A stretch of DNA of 64,000 nt from Tetracladium setigerum (taxonomy: Eukaryota; Ascomycota; Leotiomycetes; Helotiales): contig PZJY01000007.1 of the NCBI GenBank assembly GCA_031472005.1, positions 1,550,001-1,614,000 on the forward strand, read 5' to 3'. The position numbers and the translations under genes were made by a program. The notes under the pieces were generated by a model. That model ran no database searches and was not told where the DNA came from. It was given only the letters and a program-made list of their open reading frames with translations. Shown here in pieces: positions 11,298 through 23,887 of this stretch. Each line of letters opens with the position of its first letter. Position 1 is the stretch's first letter.

Positions 11298-12940
11298 CTA
11301 CTCGTCTTTTACAGCAGTAAAAATATGCCTGCTTGGGAATCCCTCTTGCAGTTCCACCGTGATCTTCCCATGATGCATACTCTCATGGTTCAGATCCCAA
11401 TTGGCCCGTCGACATAGCTCCTCAACCACGATGTCACAATCGCCCAACATGTCAATGTCAAAATTAACATGGCTGACAGGTGTTCGGGAGATGTACATCT
11501 GCGGGATGTTAGAGGGCAGGAAGGGTACGACCTCACTGACGGGTGCGACTTTCAAACTGGTGCCAATCACAATGACCAAATCAACTAGATCTCTGTCGTG
11601 ACCGGTAAGTCTGTCGGAGAAGTCAGGAGGGAGTGCTTCACCGAAAAAGGTAATGTCGGGCTTCATGACGCCGGCTTCAGGGATATCGTAGTCGCCGTTG
11701 TCATCGTCATCATCATCGTCAGAGGAGCGGCGCTTCTTTCGGTCTACCCCGTTGGCTGAACGCTTGCGCTTCATAGCTTGGGGTTTGAGGGATGCGCGCA
11801 GACGGCTGATGCATCGGTCGCAGCGTGGGATGATGCCTTTCTTGATATCGCTGAAGATCGTTTCACCTTGGACTTGGTATTTACAATCAACACAGGTGGC
11901 AGTTGCAAAGGAGCCGTGGCATTGAATCAGCTTTTCTGGAAGGATACCTGCGACGGCTTCGATGTTATCGATGTTTTGAGAGTAGTTGGTGAGGAGTTTG
12001 CCTTTTTGTTGGAGCAGGTAGATGAATTTGTGAGTGGGGGTGTATCTTTCAATGTCTGGAAGGATGTCCTTGGCGACGCTGAAGAAGATGGTAGGATCCT
12101 GGCGGAACAGGTTGATGTCAAAGACTTCTTGAGGATCTGTGAGACCGAGATGCTCAAGTTTTGAGTACAGACCGATATCTTTGGATCTGAAATCAGGGAT
12201 ACCCAACGACGTTGAAATTCCGGCTCCAGTCAGGACAATGATGTTCTTTGCATTCTTAATCAAGGCGACAGCGTCATCAATCGTGTTGTACTGTGGCAAC
12301 TTGATGCGTTTAGAAAGCTCACGACTGATGGCCAGACTCAGAAGCTGGTAGTACTCTGTGTCAGCCGCTCCTTCTAGGAACTCTGGCGGACGTATGCCGA
12401 AAGCACTGAGCAGCTTCTTTGCCGTGAACAAGTCCGACTCGATGTACTTCTCGCAGAAAGCCGACGGGCCAATAGCTCGAAGTTCATTTCTGAGTAGAAC
12501 GGCTTCCTCGTAGGTGCAAAAGTCGGGACCTGGAGGTCGCTGTTTAGCATGCGAACTCGGTCAGAAATATATATAGGAAACCAACCATTTCCCCCATTAA
12601 CCAAGGCCTCGTCTCCCAATTCTTCTAAAGCATCCTCAAACAGGGAAATAATGTCATCGTCGTCGTCGTCGTCTTCATCATTACCAGGTTCATCATCATC
12701 TTCGACCTCATTCTCTTCTCCTGGCTCATTCTCATCGTGCACTGGTTGAGCGTGCATAGTCGGCTCAACCACCGACCCATTTACCACCCCTTTAAGGCCC
12801 TTGCCACGTGGAGCAACGACAGCGGTTTTGAGATCGTGAGCTTGCTCGTCGTCCGAGTCTTGAAGTGGGACGACTATGCTGCTCTTTAGACTGGCCGTTG
12901 CGTTCTGGTTTGAAACGCGTCTGCTGCTGTTGCCGTTCAT
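11298..12940 (-). CDS. SIR2: SIR2/HST1-type NAD-dependent protein deacetylase
   Basis: Sirtuin that removes acetyl groups from histones using NAD+; by family it acts in the nucleus in silencing. Exons are 12940-12586 and 12529-11298, with a 56-nt intron, giving 528 residues. The NAD motif TGAGISTSLGIPDFRS begins at 219, QNID follows, the catalytic His is 323 (CHGSFAT), the zinc cysteines are 330, 333, 354 and 357, and GTSLKVAPVSE closes the Rossmann fold. The N-terminal 120 residues are acidic with a run of eight Asp, and a basic-acidic insert (KRKRSANGVDRKKRRSSDDD...) interrupts the region after the zinc module. Both suggest class I HST1/SIR2 rather than HST2. The acceptor at 12530 is chosen because it keeps phase with the GTTGGT donor; six bases of uncertainty remain there. 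It is divergent from the BRE4-like gene. The frame is intact. Confidence 0.93.
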
Positions 12941-13555
12941 TTTGTCGTATGGGGGGTTGGTGGTGGTGGTGGTGGAAGAGTGTGGTTGATGTGGCAGGAA
13001 AGGGTGTGAAATTGGTTGAGAGGCGGCGCGTTGCGTTGCCACAAAGACGCAATAGAGTGAGTGGTGGTAGGTGGTAGTATGTGCTGGTAGATTGTCGGCA
13101 TATGACAACCCGATCGTTTGCCAATTAATAAGAGCCGTGAAACTAAGGAAAAGTGTGAAAAAAACAAAGGGTTTAGTGATAAGCAACACAGCTCTCACTC
13201 CCAACTCCGGATTGAAAGACGGTATATAGTTGTGTTCTACGTCCTGCGGCGTGTACTTTGAAGTCTACTTGTGGCGAATCAATAATCTAAGTGAATGGTT
13301 GAATAGGCAGACGAGTCTCAATATCCTGTTGACATTGTTTTTATAGATGTCGGCATAAGATCTTACCAAATCCATCCATGGCCTGCTAGCTCCCGAGCCT
13401 CCAAAATTAACTTTTAACAGAGGCGCAACCAAACTTGCCGAAACTTTCTCTTGGCTACTTACCACCTGCTCCCCGGCCTACTCGTATTATCATTGGAGAT
13501 GCAATGCAAGAAATATGCATTATCAAAAGGCCAATTATTGATACGCTAGCAAAGA
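12941..13555. promoter_or_regulatory. divergent promoter region, SIR2 and BRE4-like genes
   Basis: 615 bases between two start codons facing away from each other, so both promoters and leaders must lie here. On the plus strand it has a GGT/GTGG-rich stretch at 12955-12980 beside the SIR2 start. No specific operator can be named. Confidence 0.55.
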
Positions 13556-16500
13556 ATGCCCTTGCCGAGTGGTGCAGAGACGCCCTCCGTGGTGCCAAGC
13601 AAAGATTCTCCCAGCCGTTCGGATGCTCCTCCTCATCTCAATGTCTCATCGTCAATCCGCCAGCGACGATCACAACAACCACATGGCAAGCATCACCATG
13701 AGAGGCACATCCGACTCCAGCCTCCTACAAAATCACAATCAAAGTCACCAGCACCCAGCATATATCTTGGGTCTTATGGTCATGGCTCAAGATCCAGGTC
13801 CTCGCTGCAGGGTTCAGCACCTACTTCTCCACGGATGAGCATGAGCAGTCTTCATCTGCAGGAGAACCCCCTTCAAGAGCTCGATCCTGACCTAGATACT
13901 TATGGAGTAGAGGAGTTCAGGGACGGCTTCTTTGATGCGACTTTTCTCAAGCCTCCAAAACCTGATCGAGGGGAGATCATGGAGGAAGCAAAACACACTC
14001 TCCCCATTGCTTTCAAGAAAAAACACCCTCTATCGCCAAAGAACTTCTTTCCTCAACAATGGTCTGATATTCGCGATGTCTACTGGAATGTCACGACAAC
14101 AAGAGCTGGAATTAAATTAACAAAGTCTTTCTTGGGATTTTTCATCGCCTATGTTCTCTGCCTGGTGCCCGTCGTACGCCAATGGCTCGGCCGGTATAGT
14201 TACATCATGGTCATCTCCACGATAATAAACCATCCTGGAAGGACCATTGGAGCACAACTTGACGGAGCAGTGCTGACAATATTCGGAACTGCTACAGGTC
14301 TTGGATGGGGAGCCTTTGCACTTTGGCTATCCAGCTCTACTGGACCCTCGAGGAGTGGTTACGGTGGTATTCTGGCCACCTTCATGACTCTTTTCATGGC
14401 AACGATTGGAGTTCTTCGTTCCTATTACATCAGACTCTACCAGTTCATTGTATGCGCTGGAATGTCAATCTGTTACACTGTTTTGGCTGATACGTCCGAG
14501 AGCGTAAATTGGGGAAAGCTGTTTGACTACGGGATACCCTGGCTTTTAGGACAAGGGATCTGTTTTTTGGTCTGCTGTACCATATTTCCAGATGCGGGTG
14601 CGAGACCATTGGCTGTTGCTCTTCACAGCTCCTTTGAAACGATGCAAGAAGGACTTATAGTTCCTCAGGAAAGCCCCATATATCTGCATCGTCGTCTTGC
14701 CTTTCAGTTTGTGACTCTCTCGCAAGCATACCGAGATCTGGTGCTCGATATATCCATTACTCGGTTCAAACCATCGGACGTGGAGATATTGAGGAACCTG
14801 ATGCAATCCGTCATACGATCTCTATTAGCTCTGAGAATGGAAAGGCAAATGTTTGGCAACGCTGATGGAAACGAAAACGCCGTTCGGCCTCCATCAAATG
14901 CAAACCCTAGTATTTCTCAAATCATCAACTCACCCGGACCAACTCCTAGACCCTCTGTTGATAACTCTCGTTCCAACGACGAAGTTGTGATTACTATTGA
15001 TCCTCCATTGGTCCCGCCGACTCCCGCAACCAATTCAAGTAAAGAAGCGGTCAAACTCGTCACTAACAAGCTATCTCAACCCACGACTTCCCTTCTAGCC
15101 ACTTCATCGATTGCTTTGGCCCGATGTGACGCGGTACTGATGGAAATGTCTGGATATCGAAAGTACTTGGGGCCATCGCCTTCTATCTCTTCCAATATAA
15201 AGGAGTCCTGTGACCATCTCCGTGATGCAATGCTTCGATACGACACAGAAGAAGCATCACTCCTGGCAAATCCAACACTCCCACCTACTTACTCAAACCA
15301 CCCAGAAGTAATAGAGTTATTTCTCTTCGTTCGACCAATTCGACAAGCTGCAAGCACAGTTGAAGCGCTTCTCAAGAAAGTGCATGAGATGCAGCAACGT
15401 AAACAAGGCTGGAAATTTTACCTTCCTTCATACCCATGGTCCAAAGCTTTCAATCGTACGAATCCTACAGTGCGACACGATAGAGGAGGGGTCACGGCAG
15501 GCTTCTACTTTCGCAGCCAAACCCAGTTGGCGAAGACCATGAAAGGGATGGCGAACATCTACAAACCACTGCCTCCGCATCCAGACATTCGCAATAGCAA
15601 GGATGAGGCACCCCCCAAAGATTTCATCACTCGTTCTGATACTTTGGGTAAGTACCAAGAGGAAGAAGAAGAGTTGACCAACCCTACCTCAAAAGCGTCC
15701 AAGAAACAAAAAATGAGGTACAAAACCTGGACAATACTTCATGATCTTCAGGGATTCGAGACTCGATTTGCCCTTAAAGTCGTCGTTGTGACAGCTCTAC
15801 TCTCCATTCCGGCCTGGCTGCCTCAAAGTAGAGATTGGTGGAACTTGAATGAGAGTTGGTGGGCTGTGATCATGGCATGGGTCATGCTTCACCCTCGAGT
15901 TGGAGGTAACGTTCAAGATCTTATAACTCGAGCTTTATGTGGTGTTATCGGTGCAATATGGGGTGGACTGGCATATGCCGCTCACAATGGAAATCCTTAT
16001 GTGATGGCTGCTTTCGCAAGTATCTACATGATTCCTATGATTTACAGGTTCACTCAAAGCTCACACCCACGGTCCGGCATCGTGGGCTGTCTGTCCTTTG
16101 TAGTCGTTTCACTAGGCGCAAAAGCTGCCAATGGTTCCCCGGGAATAGAGCAGATTGCATGGACTCGCGGCACTGCATTTGTTGTAGGGGTCGTCGCCTC
16201 AGTTATTGTGAACTGGGTCCTTTGGCCTTTCGTGGCGAGGCATGAGTTAAGAAAGGCGCTCTCATCTATGTTGATATACTCGAGTATCATCTATCGTGGT
16301 GTAGTAGCAAAGTACATATACTATGAGCAGGGCGAAGAACCTAAGGAAGCAGATTTTGAAAGGTCCGAGATGCTTGAAGGGAGACTTCGGGAGGGTTTCG
16401 TCCGGATTCGACAGCTTTTGGTATGGCATTTCCCTTCCAGCACCAATCTTTTTATCTTACAAAGCTAATAATTACTGTATTATAAGGCTCTCACGCGCCA

Positions 16501-17194
16501 CGAAATCCGCCTCCGCGGTCCCTTCAATCCTCTCCCTCATTCGGCATTAATCACCTCCCTCGAACAATTCTTCGAATACCTTGTCTCTATTCGCCAATCC
16601 TCCCTTTTTTTTCACCCACACTATCTCCCCTCAATGTCTGCTACAAATTCCTCGGATTCTTCAGATCCCGCCTCGCTAGCAGCTGAACTGCTCCTCTCCT
16701 ACCGTCGAGACGCGGTTGCCGCCATCCTCATGAATCTTTACGTCCTCGCCGGCGCACTCCGAGGCGATAGGAAAGTCCCACGATACCTTCCCAGCGCCGC
16801 TGCAGCTCGTCGAAGATTACTACGGCGCATGGAGGAGATAGAAAACGAGCAAGCCGAACTGGTAAAGATCCGACTGGAAAATAGTGCTGCGAGCAAAGAA
16901 GGTCATGTGCCGGTATTCCAAGGGGAGGAGGAATTGGAGAGATTAAAGAGAATCGAGACGGAAGAGAGTGAGATGAAGTGGAGTAGGATATATGCGTATA
17001 GTTATAGTCAGAGTTTGACCGGGTGTGTGAGGCAGTTGGAGCAGTTGCAGAAGTATACGAAGGAGATTTGTGGGGAGCAGGGGTTTGATATTGTGGCTGA
17101 TTATTTGGAAGTTGAGGCGGAGGAAGAGAATATGAGTGAGCCAGAAGATGAGGGTGAACGGAGTTCGAGGAGGAGAAATGTTCGTTTTTCGTAA
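13556..17194 (+). CDS. BRE4: BRE4-like / ArAE_2 family membrane transporter
   Basis: Large polytopic membrane protein of the fungal brefeldin-A-sensitivity (Bre4) group, related to aromatic-acid exporters and FUSC proteins. Exons are 13556-16420 and 16487-17194 (intron 66 nt, GTATGG...TATAAG), giving 1190 residues. A hydrophilic Ser/His-rich N terminus (1-110) leads to NFFPQQWSDIRDVYWNVTTT and a first cluster of membrane segments (about 185-355). A long soluble middle contains the NWGKLFDYGIPWLLGQG junction and the R-D-L-V-L helix. A second cluster (about 738-900, ALKVVVVTALLSIPAW then WWAVIMAWVML) is followed by the DUF2421-like soluble tail, which exon 2 supplies. The two-cluster layout is the family's usual one. 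Substrate is unknown. The start is the first ATG of the frame and is only likely. The frame is intact. Confidence 0.9.
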
Positions 17195-17469
17195 GCGTCA
17201 ACAGTTCCAAAGATACCAAAATACACAATGCTCTCATTCGTCTCTTGCACTGGTTTGAATCCCTAGCTATGACGGGCCATATTTACACTCCAGTGGCCCC
17301 ATTTGCCGAGTTTCTCTCGTGTTGCGTTGGTCACGACCAAAGAGACTATAACAGCACCAAAACAGAATCCATGTCATAAATACCATCTCATATTCTATGA
17401 AACACAACATCATTAAAATGATCTCTCATTTCATCTATCTAATCGCAGCTTAAAAATGCTCCCCACAAA

Positions 17470-20400
17470 TCATTCCTCGCTCTTCCCTTCCTCTCCCTCT
17501 TCATTATCTTCATCATCCTCCTCCTCCGGCGGAACCCAAACCATCAACCCCTCCTTCTCAACCCTCACGCCCTCACAGCCCAAGACCCTCAAAATCTTCT
17601 GGAAATACCTATCCTTCACCACGACAGTAACAGGACCACACCACTCTCCCCTCACATACGGCAACAACTTAAAGTTCACCGTTCGCCGAGACAGCGGAAC
17701 GAGTTGAATCGTTGTTTGCTTCGGTCCGGAGAATGCAAAGAGTGTTGATGGTTCTAGGGAAACGGAGAATGTGAGATGGTGGGAGGATGGATTTTCAATG
17801 TGGAGAGAGAGGGACAGAGAGCGTGAGATGGGTGTGTAGATGAGTGAGGATAAGACGCGAGGTTCAGAGCTTGTGACGAGCAGACGGGGAACTCCTAGGG
17901 TGGTGGTGTTTATTCTCTCATCACCATCGCTATCTTGTCGACGCCATTGGATCAGAAGCGCAACGTCTAGGGTTGCACCTCCTCTATCATCTAGTGACAT
18001 CTTCTGCGTTGAGATTTCGAATTGCGCTTCCTCGAGGCTTTTGGGTGCAATGGTTAGGCCTGATGAGGGGAGGGGGTGAGGTTTTTGGTGCTGCTTTGAA
18101 TGTTTCCGTGAGAGGAGAGGACGGAGAGGGAGACGTCTGACACGGTTAGCTCATCGGCTGCAAATGAGCCGTAACGCGCTGTGAGGTGCCAGCGCGTTGC
18201 GAGGCCGCTAGGTTCGTCAGAATCGGAATGTGTGAAGTAGGATGGCCATGGATCTGGGTGGATACGAGGTACAAAATCGTAGTTTGCTTCGAAGGGGTTG
18301 GCGACTTCTAGTTGCATGGTCGTGGAGCGATAAATGGGTGTTTCGAGATCCGAGGTAAGATTGTATGATGTTTTAAGTGATAGATCGTAGGTTGCTGGCA
18401 GGAAAATTGGGGGGATTAGGATCTCTACAACGGTCGATGCGCCAGAGGAGATCTTCCCGAGAGGTAGTCCTGCAATTGGGGTGTCCTCTTCAGAGATTGG
18501 CTCGGGCGAATCAACAATTTTTATCGAGATCTCTGGTGCACCTTCACCAAGTAGCTTCACCTGAAGTTTCGCGATGGAGTCTTCATCCTCGCCATTTGTA
18601 ACCTCTACCCGGAGCTTCACATGCTCATTTGTATAGTATTGCTCCTTTTGATCGACGAACTTGAGTTCCATCTTCGGTGGTTTTGGGAGAACATTTATAC
18701 TGGCAGGATTCTCTCGAACGAGCCTCTTCTTGATACCTGTTTCGCCCCACCAGAGATCCGGTGCATTGGTTTGCTCGAACGTATGGACATATTCAAGATC
18801 AAATAGCTCCGAGACCATGGAAAATGTAGCTGACACAGCTTTGGCGTCGCCAGCTTCTCTTGGCAGGAAACTAAACTCAAAGACTTTGGTTTGACCGGGT
18901 GGAAACATGAGGTTCGCTTCTCCAGTCAATGATGGCCGGCCAGCGTGAGTGGTCTCGTTGAGTACGATTTTTGTAAACTTGCTTCCAGGAGAGCCATTAG
19001 ACTCTTGGTGCTTGAGAATTAGTGGTTTCATGCTTCCTTCAAATTCTATCCGGACTTCTGACATCGTCACAGGTGCAGAAGATGCCACCGCGGAGGATAC
19101 CACAGAAAATTGAGATGAACAAAGTTCACCAACCTTCTCCTCTGCATGCTCGAAGGAGTAAGTTGCAGAAAGGAAGGAGTGGATCGCACGATTGTTTAGA
19201 ACTACAGCAAGCTTTTCTTGGTCTGCCTCAAGACCTTCAAGGGACTTGTCGAGATCATAATGCCAATTGTGTTGATGAGTGAAATCTGTGAAACATTAGC
19301 ACTTGTATAAGTACAACTCAACAGTATCATCATACTTTGGTCCATCATTTCCCAATCTACAGCAATGATTGAAGCCCGATCTCCAGTTTTTGCTGCTGCT
19401 TTTCTCAAAGCCCAACCAACTTCTTCGACGGAATTCCACCATCCCTCCTTTCTATATGTCATATTTTGCCATAAGGGTCGCAAAACCAACAATGCATTAT
19501 CCCAATCGTCTTGTTTCATTCTCTCGTTGGCAATCGCTAATTGTAGCTCTTGTACTACTCGACGTTGCTTTCTTTTCTTGAACTCATCGGCTGCTTTGGA
19601 CAGCGCAGTAATGATTATCTCGGAATGCTGAACGCCCGGAAAGCCTGGAAGCGGACTTTCTTCATGTGGCTCAGGACAAAGATAAGAATCATAAGTGGAT
19701 GATTTGTTTGCAATTTGAGAAGCTGGAGAGGAGCCCGGTGGCGATCGATCCTCCTCCGGAATGGCTCTTGCTAAGGACTGACGTGCGACGCTATGCTTTG
19801 CTGATGCACGAAACCAGTATCCAGGATGGTGGAGATATTCCCATGGTTGTATTCGTTCTCCGGTTGCTATCATCTTTTCTGCTTGAAGGTATACCGTTGT
19901 TCCTCCAAAGTCTGGCAAGGAGCATTTGTTAATTATCTCTCCCATTAGATATGACCATCGAGCTTCCCAAGCATGCCACGAATAGTTTTTGGTACCCCTG
20001 CCTCTCCTGTCTACAAAATCCCGAATTCTTTCTCGATGAAGTTGCCAACGACGAACTGCGGCAGTCGTATTGCCGTTCCAGAGCAGACATCGAAGTATTC
20101 GGATCGCAAAAACATCCGAAAGCAGTCTTCCTTCGTTCCATCGTGGACTCCAGTTACTTGTCACTTCCATGACGTCGGTTCCAAGCAGTAATTCATAGCC
20201 ACTTTCATAGGATTTAATTGCAGAATCCATTTCCTGCCTGAACTCGGCAAAGACACCAAGCTTGAAGTCATATCTCACATTCCACCCTTGGCTTGAGAGG
20301 TTCTTGGAAGCTCCTGTGGTTGGAGGTGCCGTTGGTAGAGGCACAATGCCTCGATTTCGTTTCCTCCTAGAATGTTTACTTAAATCGCGGTAGTATTCAA

Positions 20401-21191
20401 TAGAAAGTGGATATGTGGTAGACAGAATAGTCTCAACAAAGGCCTTTAGCTCAACCGGTGAGCTTTGGGGTGGTAGAAAGAAAAGAGATGTTTTCGAATC
20501 AAGTCCTGTAGCTCTACGGATATTGGCAAGCCGCTCCTCAACATCGGGAGATCGCACAATAGATTTCTCGCTCAACAAGGCGACTACCAGACGAGACTTG
20601 TACCCAGAATCATTCAGAACTTTCTTGATATTGTTTATATCCGTCTTCAACTGGTTGTCATTTAGAGTCGACAGCTTCGTGTCCGATGTAAAGGCATAAA
20701 AGCAAACAAATGCGCTGGGAACCCGGTCCTGATGCTTCTCAATCCATCTTGAATCGATAAGTCCATCTGGAAATACCGCGGAACCAGGGCTGAGGGGTGA
20801 CAATGCAGAGTGTAGGATGGGCGCGGAAGTTGGATTTGTCCCCAGTATAGACGAGAGTGGTGAGGCGCGACGAGGGGAAGAGTAAAGATCTGTTCCAAAG
20901 TTAGCCTCTTGTATATGGTTCTCAACTATGGAGCAGTCACCCGTCCAGTCGTTTTAACCCTGAACTTGTTCCTCCCAGTATGCTCCCGCCCATTCCATGG
21001 TAGGTTCGTTCCGTCATTCTCCTTGAAGAATTTCAACAAGGCTAGGGCATCTTCTGATTCCAAGGGGGGATTTCCGACGAAATCCGCACTCCACCATCCT
21101 TCCGTGCAACCTCTTTCTCATGAAGCCCGAGTCCAGACACGACGAGGTAGGGGATATTATGGGCCACATAGGCAGGCGCGTACCCGTCCAT
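17470..21191 (-). CDS. TRAPPC11 (foie gras/Gryzun) TRAPP subunit, frame broken
   Basis: Subunit of the TRAPP tethering complex (TRAPPIII in filamentous fungi; Saccharomyces lacks it), acting in Golgi and autophagy traffic. Exons are 21191-20941, 20889-19336 and 19285-17470; about 1207 residues once the frame is followed. Seen: MDGYAPAYVAHNIP start, PWNGRE, the LSPLSPGS...FPDGLIDSRWIEKHQ region, KTDINNIKKVLNDSGYKSRLVV, the foie-gras helices, then the beta-rich Gryzun half ending in an acidic tail. Three one-base losses interrupt it: in the C run at 21064-21069, at the exon 2 acceptor (20889-20890), and in the C runs at 18067-18076. Each needs one extra base. The total coding length of 3621 plus three bases fits a single frame. 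These look like sequence errors, since reading on both sides of each break matches the family, but a true pseudogene cannot be excluded. Divergent from RXT2. Confidence 0.88.
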
Positions 21192-21765
21192 GTTGAATTC
21201 GGTCTCCAAACTCCATCAAGTGTGCAGCGTTTGGGCAAGGGTTCGTTCTGGAATAGCTACTTGGCTATGAGCACCGCATATATCTGGCGCAAATGTATCT
21301 TTCAAATTCCATGCGTTCGAGAAGAAGGTTTGAAAGGATAATTTCTATGCCAATCCGGAATGCGAAGAGTTTAGGAGGAAGAATATTGGGATTCTGTCGT
21401 AGGGCTGTCCTAAAATGGCGTACTCTAGCTGCAATGAAATGGAGCGTCGAACGGGTCAGCCTTGCAAGGGAACTTGACGCGGATTGGCAACTTCTCCCCT
21501 CTCTCTTCCTCAAAACCAAAACTCCTCCACAAACAACACCTGCTCAATCGATTACCTCCCTTTGTCTGATTCTACGTTTGTTGCATCATCTGCAACAATC
21601 TCAGCCTCTCATCCAAACCATCGGCTTTCTGTCCTCTCGCTTTAACGGCCGGACAAAACAATCTTGACGGCGCGAAGCTCGATCGCAACCAGCGAAGGGC
21701 CACAACTCCAGACGCTCCGCCTGCCACTTTTGCAAATCTAATAAGGATTGATCAGATTCTTCGAC
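21192..21765. promoter_or_regulatory. divergent promoter region, TRAPPC11 and RXT2
   Basis: 574 bases between the start codons of two genes transcribed away from each other. No coding frame of note. It must carry both promoters; no specific site is recognised. Confidence 0.55.
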
Positions 21766-23418
21766 ATGGCGTCCCAGGCTGCGATTTTTGCTAACACCAT
21801 CTCTGGTATGAAGAAAGCAGTCAAGAGGAAAGCATACGGTACGTTGCATGCGCGCCCACTTCCACAGGTAGCCCTGCTAATGAAAATTTGGTATAGACTC
21901 GGACTCCGATAGTTCTATCGAGCAGCTCACAAATCGGGGAACAAGTTAAGGAAGAAGGCAAGATTTGTTCGTGAAGGTCAACTAGCACCTCCGACAGGGC
22001 CAGCGGTTTACAAAAAAGTGCGCGACCCAACGAATCTTACGCCCATGAAGATTTTGGCGAAGAATGGGCATTTGCTAACAAATGGCAGAGCATTGAGTAT
22101 GCAGGATTTCACCGGGATATCATAAGTCGGAATCCTCCCCTCATCGACGAAGATGGATACGAGGTCGATAGCGAAGACGACGATGACCGGGCAGAAGCAG
22201 CAATTGCGGCGGCAGCAGAGCTAGACCCTTATTCAAGTATACATATTGAACGTATGCATTACCCCCTCCTCTGGGACCACACTGACGTATCCTCTAGAAT
22301 TGCTTGCGCCGTTGACCTCAGCTGCTGATCTACCGAACCACCCCACACTATCGAAACCTTTCACGTCGAAAACACTTACAATTCTCACGAGGCAAGCTGG
22401 AGAGATGGTGCAGAAAGAGAAAGCGTCGCTGTGGAAGATCAAGCACTTGTTGACAAGATTGAGCGGGGACAATACCTGGATACCAGGTGGAATTGTTGAG
22501 GCCGAGAACGATTTCGAGCTATTCATAGACGAGCGGGATCAACACAGAGCCAGTCTGCTACCCAAAGCAGCTCTACGAGATGATGGGGACCAGAACTCGA
22601 CCGGAACAATAGTATCTGACGTGCCAGATGTCCCTGTGGGGTTACTTACCGCGGAGGGGCAGGCTAGTGATGTCGAAATGGAAGTTGCGAAATTATTGAT
22701 CGAGAAGGTGGCTGTTGAGCAAAGTAATGGAACGGGGACGGTAAACGCTGCCATGGAGATCGAGGAAACAGCAGGTGGTAGTCCGTCGAATGTTGCTGGA
22801 ACAGCGAACGGAGTCGGCAAAGCTCCAGAGAATGGCACTGTAGCTCCCTCCAACGGAAGTGCTGACGCAGACATGGATGAAAATTTGAAATCGACAGAGA
22901 ATCAAGTCCAGCCGGTTGATGAGGATGATGCTGTCGATGATGAAGCAGAGGTCTCTGTACCACGCCGAATGAGAACAAGAGCTCAAGCTCAAGCTGTTTC
23001 CGACAATACCACAAGTCGAACACGATCCGCAACTCCAGACTCCATCAGCGAATCATTCATCCACCCCTACTTCTTAGCATCGCGGAGTTCAAGGCCAGAC
23101 CGCGATCTCAACCTACCACCAAATGAGGCTGACGAGATAAGGCGGTTGCTACAGCTGTACATCCAAAAGCAGGAAGAAGTTTGCCGTGGTGCTCAGAAAG
23201 TTTACGACGGCCTCTTGAAAGCTGATCGCTACCGCCATCAAGTTCTAAAGTGGTGCAAAGCTGAGGCGCACGTTGGCTTAAATAGAGACATGTCTGACGG
23301 CGAAGACTGGTATGACAAGGAAGAGTGGGGACTGGATGAGGATTTGAAAAAGGGACAGGACGAGGAAGAAGAGGATGCTGCGACGACAGCCAAGAAGACA
23401 AGAACGAGGCGACAGTAA
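21766..23418 (+). CDS. RXT2: RXT2-like subunit of Rpd3L histone deacetylase complex, frame broken
   Basis: Homologue of Rxt2, a subunit of the large Rpd3 deacetylase complex in the nucleus. Exons are 21766-21838, 21897-22251 and 22298-23418, with introns of 58 and 46 nt. The conserved N-terminal Rxt2 block is visible: a lysine-rich start, NRGNKLRKKARFVREGQL, PPTGPAVYKK, then FHRDIISRNPPLIDEDGYE and an acidic run. The rest is Ala/Glu-rich with RRMRTRAQAQA and an NEADEIRRLLQLYIQKQEE helix, ending in a basic tail. Two one-base losses are needed to read the block: in the G run at 21936-21939 and the C run at 22026-22028. The exon lengths sum to one short of a multiple of three plus two missing bases, which agrees. 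About 516 residues after reading through. Sequence error is the likely cause. Confidence 0.85.
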
Positions 23419-23887
23419 GGATGAGCAGCCGAGAATATATAATACGCGACAGTACAAAGATACCATTTGGGAGGAAACAGGACGGAATAGGGATTGGGAT
23501 AATTGGCGTTTTGTTGCCCTCAAGCGAATCTGATCTACAACCATGGCTCACCGGAGCTTTATGATAAAAGTAAACAAATGAAACTATGCACTTTTTTCCT
23601 AATGCAAGACTCGTTACACAAATGTAAAGGCCCAACATGAGCTCGGCTTTACATAAGGTACCTATTGACAGCTGTGGGACAAGAGTTGCGGCACAACTCA
23701 ACCGCTTTCTCGCTTCCGGACGTCACGAAATTAGCTTGTGATTCGCCAACATCCACCTTTCTCCAAGTTCCATTATTCCACCCCCACGATTTCTGTACAA
23801 ACAACATATCTGTCTCAACCCAAGAATTTCGTGTTCTCCCTCCCAGTGACATCTTCAACCCCAAAGCGCCAACCTCAAATCTTCATC
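23419..23887. other. intergenic, RXT2 3' end to OPI3 promoter
   Basis: 469 bases between two genes on the same strand. Nothing beyond presumed 3' untranslated sequence and the OPI3 promoter and leader. Confidence 0.55.

Noticed and set aside
18121..18180. A 53-nt intron in TRAPPC11 (GTGTCA...GCAG) to explain the third break
   Set aside because: It would delete the VSLSVLSSHGNIQ segment, which looks like normal family sequence, and the donor is poor.
21090..21140. Intron inside TRAPPC11 exon 1 (GTGGAG...CCCTAG) to explain the first break
   Set aside because: It would remove the conserved EIPP segment, and its donor is weak; a missing C in the six-base run is simpler.
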